A stretch of DNA of 43,292 bases, taken from positions 1 through 43,292 of the forward strand of contig JALWGH010000117.1 of NCBI GenBank assembly GCA_027013735.1, given 5' to 3'. This stretch comes from Melioribacteraceae bacterium. Lineage in GTDB: Bacteria; Bacteroidota; Ignavibacteria; Ignavibacteriales; Melioribacteraceae. Each line of letters begins with the position of its first letter. Position 1 is the first letter of the stretch. Shown one piece after another: positions 33,005 through 40,497 of this stretch. A model generated the notes under the pieces. The model saw only the letters and a program-made list of their open reading frames with translations, made no database searches and was not told the DNA's origin. Position numbers and translations under genes: made by a program.

Positions 33005-33132
33005 TTGGTACGATTGTTGAACTTTTAATTTTACAATTTGTTTTCAATGATTGTTTTTCGTTTCGGAAAAACGCTTTTGTTTTCAAATATCTCTGATTAG
33101 AGTAGTAAATAGTAAACACTTGAGGTAATAAA

Positions 33133-33549
33133 ATGAACAGGAAAATATTTTTCACAATTTTGTTTTTAGTTTTTGGGAACCTGCTTTTTGCCCAACAAAC
33201 TTCACCCGTTTCGACATTGAAAAATTTGTTTCAAAATGTGAAAGGGCATCAATGCGAAAAGGCTGCGGCGTTAATTCTTTACAAAGGCGCAGACGAAAAG
33301 CGTAATTTGAAAGATTCCTTTAATTACAAAAATGCCGACGAGAAGAAAAGGGTTAACCGCATTTGCAGGCGCATCTCAAAATATTTGAAGATTTCGGATT
33401 CTTACTCAATTGAAAACTCGGTTACGCACAATCGGCAAACAGGGAAATACGTTGTGGCGGTAGTTTTCAAAAGCGGTACCCAAGCGTTGAACATTAACTT
33501 TGAATTTGTTAAGTCCGGCGAAAAGTTTTTGCTCTCCGACATTAAGTAA
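33133..33549 (+). CDS. Small secreted protein, DUF4878-like
   Basis: The 138-residue protein has a clear signal peptide (MNRKIFFTILFLVFGNLLFAQ). The mature part ('PVSTLKNLFQNVKGHQCEKAAALI ... VVAVVFKSGTQALNINFEFVKSGEKFLLSDI') looks like a small NTF2-like or DUF4878-type fold, where a helix pair is followed by a curved sheet. I do not recognise a function. TGAGGT precedes the ATG. It stands alone in orientation with truA, which begins 20 bases after its stop. Confidence 0.7.
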   Translation: MNRKIFFTILFLVFGNLLFAQQTSPVSTLKNLFQNVKGHQCEKAAALILYKGADEKRNLKDSFNYKNADEKKRVNRICRRISKYLKISDSYSIENSVTHNRQTGKYVVAVVFKSGTQALNINFEFVKSGEKFLLSDIK

Positions 33550-33569
33550 AAAATGTGCGGAGCCGTGAT

Positions 33570-34328
33570 TTGAAGAACTACAAATTCATTGTTCAATACG
33601 ACGGAACAAATTACTCGGGCTGGCAGTTGCAGAAAAACGCTCCGTCGGTTCAGTGGGAAATTCAAAAGGCTGTAAAGATCATCCTTAAAAAAGAAATTAA
33701 TTTAATTGCTTCCGGCAGAACCGACGCCGGTGTCCACGCTTTGGGGCAAACCGTGAATTTTAAAACCGACGGAGAGATTGACTTATTCAAGTTCAAACAT
33801 TCGTTGAACGCTCTTCTGCCACGGGATATTGCCGTAAAGGAAATTTCCGAAGCTCCTCTTGAATTTCACGCCAGATTTGACGCAAAATCGAGAGTTTATT
33901 TTTACTTATTCAGCTTTGGCAAATCACCTTTCTATTTTAAATTCTCTTCTCTCAACAAACGCTTGGCAAACTTTGACTTTGAGCGCCTTAATGAAATAAG
34001 CACCTTTTTGTTGGGGAAAAGGGATTTCTCTTCGTTTGCAAAAAACAAAACCGAAACGGAAAATAAAGTTTGTAATTTGAAAAATATTCGTTGGAGAAAG
34101 AGCGGGGATTTTGCTTTCGTTTTTGTAGAGGCAAACAGATTTTTACACGGCATGGTCCGGGCGTTGTTAGGAACTATTCTTGCAGCTTACGGGCAGGAAA
34201 ATCCGGGCAAATTTCTCGAAGACATTTTAACTGCCGGCACGAGGGAAGCCGCAGGGCAAGCCGTGGAAGCAAAGGGACTTTTTCTCTACAAAGTTAAATA
34301 TTCCGAGAGCAAACAATTTACTGATTGA
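33570..34328 (+). CDS. truA: tRNA pseudouridine synthase A
   Basis: The TTG at 33,570 is chosen because GGAG lies 7 bases upstream and the protein then starts 'MKNYKFIVQYDGTNYSGWQ', as TruA proteins usually do; an in-frame GTG at 33,555 adds five residues without a ribosome site. The 252 residues contain the catalytic Asp in 'SGRTDAGVHALGQ', 'FHARFDAKSRVYFY' and 'FLHGMVRALLGTILAAY'. The enzyme converts uridines 38-40 in the anticodon stem-loop of tRNAs to pseudouridine. The 3' end overlaps the convergent YgfK-like gene by 11 bases. Confidence 0.94.
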   Translation: MKNYKFIVQYDGTNYSGWQLQKNAPSVQWEIQKAVKIILKKEINLIASGRTDAGVHALGQTVNFKTDGEIDLFKFKHSLNALLPRDIAVKEISEAPLEFHARFDAKSRVYFYLFSFGKSPFYFKFSSLNKRLANFDFERLNEISTFLLGKRDFSSFAKNKTETENKVCNLKNIRWRKSGDFAFVFVEANRFLHGMVRALLGTILAAYGQENPGKFLEDILTAGTREAAGQAVEAKGLFLYKVKYSESKQFTD

Positions 34329-37300
34329 ACAAAGGTAACTCGTTTAAATTTTTCCAGAGGAAAAACATTTCCGCCGCTTTCCTGAAGCTGATTTTCCCAA
34401 CAGGCAATTTTTCTCTAATTACCAATTTGTTAATAGCAAAAGAATTTCGCTCTAACTCGGCTTTCAAATTATTGTTTGAGAAAATAATTGAATCGTCCGT
34501 TACAATCAGCCTTGTTAAATTGTTGTTGCTCTTGAAAAACAACTGATTGTCCTGAAGGAAGTAGCCGGTCTCTTCGGAATTAAATGTTTCCAACGTGAGG
34601 AAGAATTTCGGCTTTGTTTTGTAAGGCGCTCCGTTTGTGGGGCAAAACGTTGCGCAGTTACCACACTCGTTACAAAAGTCCCCGATGTTTATTATTTGGT
34701 GTGTTTGGCCAATCGTAAAAGTTTCGTACTCAACGGTTTGCATTTTCTCGTCGATTATGTTCACGACCGGGTAATCGATTTCGAATCTTTCGCAATCAAA
34801 CGGAACGTTAGCCAAATTGGGGCAGACGGTTGTGCAAATGTTACAGACGTCGTCGCAGAAGAGACAACGGCTTGCCTCCTCCATTGCTTCTTCTTCCGAA
34901 AGCAAAGGCTGGACGGGTTCGAACGTGAACCGCTTTTCTTCCGGTATTTTAGGATTTGCTTTTCCGTAATCCCTTCGGGAAAGTTTTTGCTGAAACTCAA
35001 GCTCGCTCAACTTCGGTTCTACTTTCCTTAAGGAGATGTTCAATTTCCGTTCAATTCTTTTTAGGATTTCATCAGCGGTTTTCTTGCCGTCCGCAATTGC
35101 ATTTATTAAGGAATCGGCGCCTCGCAGAACGTCCCCGCCTGCAAAGACGTTTTTAATCTGCGTTTCGTTTGAGCCTTGTTTAACTTTAATTGTTTCTTCT
35201 AGAAAGAATTCGAGCGATACGTTCTGCCCGATTGCGGAAATTACGGCATCTGCTTCAATGCGGAATTCCTTGCCGGGAATAAGTTCGGGACGTCTCCTTC
35301 CGCTTTCGTCCTTCTCGCCTAATTTCGTTTTTCCAGCCACCAATGTAAGCTTGTTATTGTGTCTTTCAATTTTCAGAGGAACGGCAAGCTCAATAATATC
35401 AATGCCTTCCTCTTCCATCTCTTCGATTTCCTCCCAGCCACAGGGCATTTCCTTTTTGCTCCGGCGGTAGAGTACTGTTACTTCCCCGTCTTTTCCTACA
35501 AGCCTCTTTGCCGTTCGTGCAGCGTCAACGGCGGACAATCCCCCGCCGATTATTATTACTTTTCTCCAGTCGAAGTTTGCGCTTCCCGTCCTTGTCTCTT
35601 TGAGAAATTTAATTTGGTCAAAAACGCCGGGTAAGTCTTCCCCTTCGATGTTTAACCTTTTTCCCTTGGGCGCTCCCACCGAAATGAAGACGAAGTCATT
35701 TTCTTCCTTTAGTTTTAAAAACTTTTCTTTGTCAATTTGAAAATCGAAATTGAATTTGACGCCCAATTTTTCGATGTTTCGAACATCCTGTTCAATCAGG
35801 GTATCGTCAATACGGAAAACGGGAATTGCGTTTGCAGCCATTCCGCCCGCGCGGGAAGTTGCTTCGTAAACATTGACGTCAACACCTTCGAGCTCAAGGA
35901 AATAAGCTGCTGAAAGTCCGGCGGGGCCTGCACCGATTACAGCACATTTAATTCCCAAAGAGGGTTTCGGCGTTAAATTGAAATTTGACGATTCCTTTTC
36001 CGCAACGAATCTTTTTATCTCCCTTATCTGCAAAGGGGAATCGTAATTTATTCTTGTGCACTTGGACTGGCATAAATGGTCACAAACCATTCCGGTAACG
36101 TTGGGCAAAGGATTTGTTTTTATTATTACCGAGTAAGCTTTTTGGAAATCCCCTATCGAAGTGTAGTACATATATTCGGGCACGTCCTGCGAAATTGCGC
36201 AAGTGTTAATACAAGGTGCGTGAATGCAGTCGAAAGGTGTTAATTCCCTGTTAGTTTTAATGCTTTCGTAGTTAAACGATTTTTTAGAGTAACGTTTTTC
36301 CTGCAGAACTTGCCCGGCGTACTCGTTTAAATTTTTCAGCCCTGCTTTTTTAACATCTGTTTCATTTGTGCCGGAGAGAATAAAATCTTCAAGTGAGTTT
36401 GCCCCTTTATTTTCAAGGGCTTTGCCGAGTTCTTCAAAATACTGTGGTAATCTTGCGTAGCCGCCCGGTTTAAGTAAATCCGAGCAAACCGTTACCGGTT
36501 TTAAGTTACATTTTAAAATTTTAGAAATGTTAAAGGCGTCTGCGCCGGCGGAAAAAGAGATGTCCAAATTCCCGTCGAAATAATTTTGCAATTTGTTTGC
36601 AAGGTTAATGCTAATGGGGTGTAATGCTCTTCCGCTCATGTAAACCATTTCTTCCGAATCGGGCAAATCCTTGGTGTTATTGATTGATTCCAGTGTGTTG
36701 GTGAGTTTAAGCCCGAACTCCACTCCGTTTTCCTTTGCTGCGGATTGTAAATTTTCAATTATTTTCACTGCGTCGTCAAACTTTAAATCGTGCTCAAAAG
36801 CAACGGGCGGGACTACAGTATCGTATTCCAAATATTCATTTAGTATTTCATGGACTCTCGCTTCACCCAATAATGTCGGGTTTAATTTAATTGTGGTGTG
36901 AAGTTTCCTTTCTTCAATTAAATATTTAGCAATGCTTTCAATTTCATCCGGCGGGCAGCCGTGCATTGTGGAAAGCGTGATGTTGTCGGAAATTCTACCT
37001 GGAATATTTAAATCTTTGACGCGCGGGTAAAACTCTGAAATGATTTCAATTTTTTCATTCAATTCTTCCTTGCAATTTTCAGCTTTGTCAAGGAACCATT
37101 GGACGTTGGGCGAAAGAATTCCTTTCAAATCGTAACCGACGCTCAAGTTAAAAATAAAACCTGCTTCCTCCGGTGTGCCGATGTTCAGAATATCCTTCAA
37201 AATGTGAATGACAATCCAAGCGTTTAAATATTCATTGAACGAATCTTTTATTTTCAACTCCTGCGACCACTCGCAGTTGTACCCTTCGTCGTACATTTCA

Positions 37301-37596
37301 ATGCAGGGTTTGGCAACGTCAAGCTCGTCAAGGGTTTGAACGGTTTTAAGCTCGATGTACCTTGCCCCCATTAGCCAAGAAAGCACAATGTTTTGAGCCA
37401 TCTGAGTTTGGGGACCGGCAGCAACTCCAACCGGAGTTTCAAGCAATTGTCCGTATCTGTAAATTCTAAAAGGGTCATCCTTTTGGGGACGGAAAAACAA
37501 TTCTTTGTGAATGCCGAAAATTTTTCCTCTTTCAAGATCGGCTAAAATCCAATTTAACAATTTTTCAACGGGATAAGTGTAAAGCCTGTCACTCAT
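34318..37596 (-). CDS. ygfK: YgfK-like selenate-reductase-type flavo-iron-sulfur protein
   Basis: The 1,092-residue protein has an N-terminal dihydroorotate-dehydrogenase-like barrel (about 1-430, 'ETPVGVAAGPQTQMAQNI'), then a glutamate-synthase small-subunit-like part. This has an N-terminal iron-sulfur region ('CIHAPCINTC', 'CDHLCQSKC'), an FAD site ('AVIGAGPAGLSAAYFLE') and an NAD site ('IIGGGLSAVDAARTAKR'). Ferredoxin-like Cys clusters close it ('CLFCDDVCNICTTVCPN', 'CNECGNCATFCP'). This order matches YgfK, named as a putative selenate reductase subunit and tied to selenium-dependent molybdenum hydroxylases and purine degradation. The XdhC gene lies 67 bases upstream on the same strand. 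The hydroxylase itself is not in the window. Confidence 0.88.
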   Translation of the reverse strand: MSDRLYTYPVEKLLNWILADLERGKIFGIHKELFFRPQKDDPFRIYRYGQLLETPVGVAAGPQTQMAQNIVLSWLMGARYIELKTVQTLDELDVAKPCIEMYDEGYNCEWSQELKIKDSFNEYLNAWIVIHILKDILNIGTPEEAGFIFNLSVGYDLKGILSPNVQWFLDKAENCKEELNEKIEIISEFYPRVKDLNIPGRISDNITLSTMHGCPPDEIESIAKYLIEERKLHTTIKLNPTLLGEARVHEILNEYLEYDTVVPPVAFEHDLKFDDAVKIIENLQSAAKENGVEFGLKLTNTLESINNTKDLPDSEEMVYMSGRALHPISINLANKLQNYFDGNLDISFSAGADAFNISKILKCNLKPVTVCSDLLKPGGYARLPQYFEELGKALENKGANSLEDFILSGTNETDVKKAGLKNLNEYAGQVLQEKRYSKKSFNYESIKTNRELTPFDCIHAPCINTCAISQDVPEYMYYTSIGDFQKAYSVIIKTNPLPNVTGMVCDHLCQSKCTRINYDSPLQIREIKRFVAEKESSNFNLTPKPSLGIKCAVIGAGPAGLSAAYFLELEGVDVNVYEATSRAGGMAANAIPVFRIDDTLIEQDVRNIEKLGVKFNFDFQIDKEKFLKLKEENDFVFISVGAPKGKRLNIEGEDLPGVFDQIKFLKETRTGSANFDWRKVIIIGGGLSAVDAARTAKRLVGKDGEVTVLYRRSKKEMPCGWEEIEEMEEEGIDIIELAVPLKIERHNNKLTLVAGKTKLGEKDESGRRRPELIPGKEFRIEADAVISAIGQNVSLEFFLEETIKVKQGSNETQIKNVFAGGDVLRGADSLINAIADGKKTADEILKRIERKLNISLRKVEPKLSELEFQQKLSRRDYGKANPKIPEEKRFTFEPVQPLLSEEEAMEEASRCLFCDDVCNICTTVCPNLANVPFDCERFEIDYPVVNIIDEKMQTVEYETFTIGQTHQIINIGDFCNECGNCATFCPTNGAPYKTKPKFFLTLETFNSEETGYFLQDNQLFFKSNNNLTRLIVTDDSIIFSNNNLKAELERNSFAINKLVIREKLPVGKISFRKAAEMFFLWKNLNELPLFNQ

Positions 37597-37663
37597 AGTT
37601 AATTCAATATTAGTTAGAAAATAAATTTTAAAATACGAAAAATATTTCCGAATAGGAGAAAAA

Positions 37664-38623
37664 TCACTTTTGATTTTTTACTTTAATAATTTCGGCGGCG
37701 ATGCTGACGGCAATTTCCTCGGGGGTTTCGGAGGCAATGTCCAAGCCAATAGGGGAGTGGACTTTTTCAAGCAATTGTTCTTCGACTCCTTCTTTTTTCA
37801 GTGCGTCAAAAATCATTTTAATTTTTCTTTTGCTTCCCATTGTCCCGATGTACTTCACTTTTTTGTTAATTACGGATTTCAACGCTGTTTTGTCTCCCAC
37901 GTGAGCGGCGGTAACAATAACCACGTAGGAATATTCGCTTTCGGGGATAAACCGCCCGACGTTCTCGTAAGCTGTAATTATTTTATTATCCGCTACTTCG
38001 TTTTGCTCCATTGTAAAAACGTCATTCCTGTGGTCGAAAACGACAACTCTGAAATTTAAAAATTTCATTAATCTCGAAAGAGCCAAGCCGACGTGTCCAC
38101 CGCCAACGATGTAAACGGTTTCTTTAATTCCGATTGGTTCAAAATATTTGAACTCACCATTTTCAAAAATTTCAAATTCCGCAGAATACTTTAGTTCGGC
38201 AGCTTCCGTTACGCTAAGTCCTTCTTGGTCAATAATAATAAGCTTAGGAGAGGCATCCTTGTAAGCGTCAATAATTTCGGTAACTTTAGGCAGGTCATCC
38301 TTGTTTAAGAGTATTAAAATTATTGTTTGTGTGCCTCCGCAAACCAAGCCGCTTTTTTCTCCTTCCGAATCGGGGTCATGGTGAAGTGTTTTCAACTCAC
38401 TTCTTTGTCTTTTTTCAAACAGTGCTTGTGCCTCGCGAATCATTTTGAACTCAAGCACACCGCCGCCGACCGTTCCTTTAATTTCTCCGGTGCTGTTTAC
38501 CGCCATTAAAAAGCCCTGTCTGCCGGGGGAAGATTCCGAGGAGTCCGCCACGACCAAGATTGTCACTTCTCCGGCATTTTCCAATTCGTTTTTTACAAAT
38601 TTCCAGATGTCAAGTTTATTCAT
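37664..38623 (-). CDS. xdhC: XdhC/CoxI family molybdenum-cofactor insertion protein
   Basis: The 319-residue protein has the XdhC N-terminal domain ('VTILVVADSSESSPGRQGFLMAV', 'GTVGGGVLEFKMI', 'LVCGGTQTIILI') and the C-terminal Rossmann domain ('VYIVGGGHVGLALSRLMKFLNF', 'VVIVTAAHVGDKTAL', 'YIGTMGSKRK', 'HSPIGLDIASETPEEIAVSIAAEI'). Such proteins bind and sulfurate the molybdenum cofactor for xanthine dehydrogenase-type enzymes. It is followed by the YgfK-like gene, which supports a molybdenum hydroxylase role for the pair. Confidence 0.93.
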   Translation of the reverse strand: MNKLDIWKFVKNELENAGEVTILVVADSSESSPGRQGFLMAVNSTGEIKGTVGGGVLEFKMIREAQALFEKRQRSELKTLHHDPDSEGEKSGLVCGGTQTIILILLNKDDLPKVTEIIDAYKDASPKLIIIDQEGLSVTEAAELKYSAEFEIFENGEFKYFEPIGIKETVYIVGGGHVGLALSRLMKFLNFRVVVFDHRNDVFTMEQNEVADNKIITAYENVGRFIPESEYSYVVIVTAAHVGDKTALKSVINKKVKYIGTMGSKRKIKMIFDALKKEGVEEQLLEKVHSPIGLDIASETPEEIAVSIAAEIIKVKNQK

Positions 38624-38712
38624 TCAAACCTTCAATTTTTCAACTACTTAAAAAAATAAATTTAAGTTCCTTAACGTTCAAACTCAAATTACTCAATTAA
38701 AAATAAAATCTG

Positions 38713-38720
38713 TAAGTTTG
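38713..38720 (+). promoter_or_regulatory. Candidate -7 element for the EEP-family gene
   Basis: TAAGTTTG matches TAnnTTTG and lies 34 bases before the ATG at 38,755. No TTTG or TTG is found at the expected -33 distance, so support is weak. Confidence 0.25.
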
Positions 38721-38754
38721 AAAACCATTTGAAAAAAGATTTAACGAAGACAAA

Positions 38755-40497
38755 ATGTTCAAGACGTTCTTAATATTTCTGATTGCTCTTTTCCCGATTT
38801 ATTCACAAACTACGCAAATTGTTTTGGATGAAAATTTTGACGACTGGGAAAACGCCGTTACGTTTAACGATAATACGGGTGACGGTGTTGGAAATATTGA
38901 TTTTACAAAACTCTCAATTGCCAACGATGACAGGTTTGTTTATTTTTTAATTGGAAACGCAAGTGAAATAAATCTTCAGAGTAACAACAGTATTACTTTC
39001 TTTATTGACACAGACAATAATGTTCAAACAGGATATCAAGTAAATGGCATTGGCGCGGAATTATCTTACACCTTTGGCGCCCGCACAGGAACGTTTTACC
39101 ACAATGGAAGTGAATCAAGAATTTCACAAAGTGAAATCGGTTTGATTTCATCTCCTACTGTCTCGTCAAAGACTTTTGAATTACTAATGAATAGAAACGC
39201 CGAAATTGACGGCAATAAATTGTTTGTTTCAAATACTATTAAAGTCGTGCTCACTGACAACGTTACCGGAGGCGACGCATTGCCTAATTCCGGTGGCGGT
39301 GTGGAATATGTAATAACGGACAATCATTACGTAGCGCATCAATATTCAATTGCAAAGCGAGATACTTCGCTACTCAGAATTGCAGCTTACAATGTTTGGA
39401 GAGACCATCTTTTCGATGAGTCGGTAAGAGAAAATTTTACGAGAATCCTTAACGCTGTTTCCCCTGATATTATTAGCTTTGGAGAGATTTACAAACATAC
39501 GGGCGCTGAAACAGCAGAATTACTTTCCCAAATGTTGCCCGGTACCAAATGGTATTACGGCACAAATCAAAGCGACGTTCACCTTGTAAGCCGTTTCCCT
39601 ATTTTGAGCAGTACGCCAATCGACGGCAACGCCGCTTTTGTTGTTGACTTAACCCGGAAATACAACACTAAAATGTTAGTAATCATTGCGCATCCTCCCT
39701 GCTGTGGTAATGATGATTCGAGGCAAAAAGAAATCGACCACATTATGGCTTACATCCGCGATGCAGGTTTGGAGAAAAACACTCCTATTGTTATTGCAGG
39801 TGATATGAACTTTGTAGGAAAAGCACAACAAGTAAAAACACTTTTAACGGGAGACATCGTTAACGAAGATACTTACGGAAAAGACTTCACTCCCGATTGG
39901 GACGGAACGGCTTTGGACGATACAAAGCCTTTAACAATAGGCTACCCTGCTACTTTTACGTGGTACTCAGAAAAAAGCAATTACAGCCCGGGCAGATTGG
40001 ATTATCTTGTTTACACCGGCTCGGTAATGAAATTGAAAAATTCGTTTGTGCTTTTTACTCCCGGAATGGAAGCGGACAGTTTAACCAAATATGATTTGGA
40101 GAAAGAAGATGCAACAATTGCTTCCGACCACCTGCCGATTGTCGGTGATTTTAAATTGGACGTTTCCACTAAAGCTGAAAACAATAATGTTCATCCGGCA
40201 ACATTTGAATTATTCCAGAATTACCCGAATCCGTTTGGTGAGGCTGTTCCTTCGGGTGGTGTAATAACGACAATCAAATATTCAATTCCAACTGTAGGGA
40301 CAGCTCACGAGCTGTCCGTACGGTTAGTTGTTTACGACATTTTAGGTCGTAAGATTGCAACTCTTGTTAACGAAAGACAGGCGGCTGGTGTTCACTCGGT
40401 TCAATTCAATGCCAAGGAATTACCCTCAGGAGTTTACTTTTACAAATTGCAGTACGGACAATATTTTAAAATTAGAAAGATGGTTTTACTGAAGTAA
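38755..40497 (+). CDS. T9SS-secreted endonuclease/exonuclease/phosphatase-family protein
   Basis: The 580-residue protein has a signal peptide (about 1-18). An N-terminal CBM9- or DOMON-like domain follows (about 20-195, 'VLDENFDDWENAVTFNDNTGDG', 'ANDDRFVYFLIGN'). The EEP catalytic domain (about 208-485) has 'AAYNVWRD', 'ISFGEIYKH', 'IAGDMNFVG', 'GRLDYLVYT' and 'ASDHLPIVGDF', the metal- and phosphate-binding residues. A T9SS sorting domain ends it ('NYPNPFGEAVPSGG', 'KMVLLK'). It could be an extracellular nuclease or phosphodiesterase that releases phosphate or nucleosides; the substrate is unknown. The third copy of the palindromic element lies in its sorting domain at 40,294. The 3' end overlaps the convergent GH2 gene by 26 bases. 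Confidence 0.87.
   Translation: MFKTFLIFLIALFPIYSQTTQIVLDENFDDWENAVTFNDNTGDGVGNIDFTKLSIANDDRFVYFLIGNASEINLQSNNSITFFIDTDNNVQTGYQVNGIGAELSYTFGARTGTFYHNGSESRISQSEIGLISSPTVSSKTFELLMNRNAEIDGNKLFVSNTIKVVLTDNVTGGDALPNSGGGVEYVITDNHYVAHQYSIAKRDTSLLRIAAYNVWRDHLFDESVRENFTRILNAVSPDIISFGEIYKHTGAETAELLSQMLPGTKWYYGTNQSDVHLVSRFPILSSTPIDGNAAFVVDLTRKYNTKMLVIIAHPPCCGNDDSRQKEIDHIMAYIRDAGLEKNTPIVIAGDMNFVGKAQQVKTLLTGDIVNEDTYGKDFTPDWDGTALDDTKPLTIGYPATFTWYSEKSNYSPGRLDYLVYTGSVMKLKNSFVLFTPGMEADSLTKYDLEKEDATIASDHLPIVGDFKLDVSTKAENNNVHPATFELFQNYPNPFGEAVPSGGVITTIKYSIPTVGTAHELSVRLVVYDILGRKIATLVNERQAAGVHSVQFNAKELPSGVYFYKLQYGQYFKIRKMVLLK
40294..40321. repeat. In-frame palindromic element, copy 3 (degenerate)
   Basis: It differs from copies 1 and 2 at two bases, one near the centre (CGAG for TGAG) and one in the right arm (CCGTAC for CCCTAC). 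It reads VGTAHELSVR in the same frame as the other copies. Confidence 0.85.
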
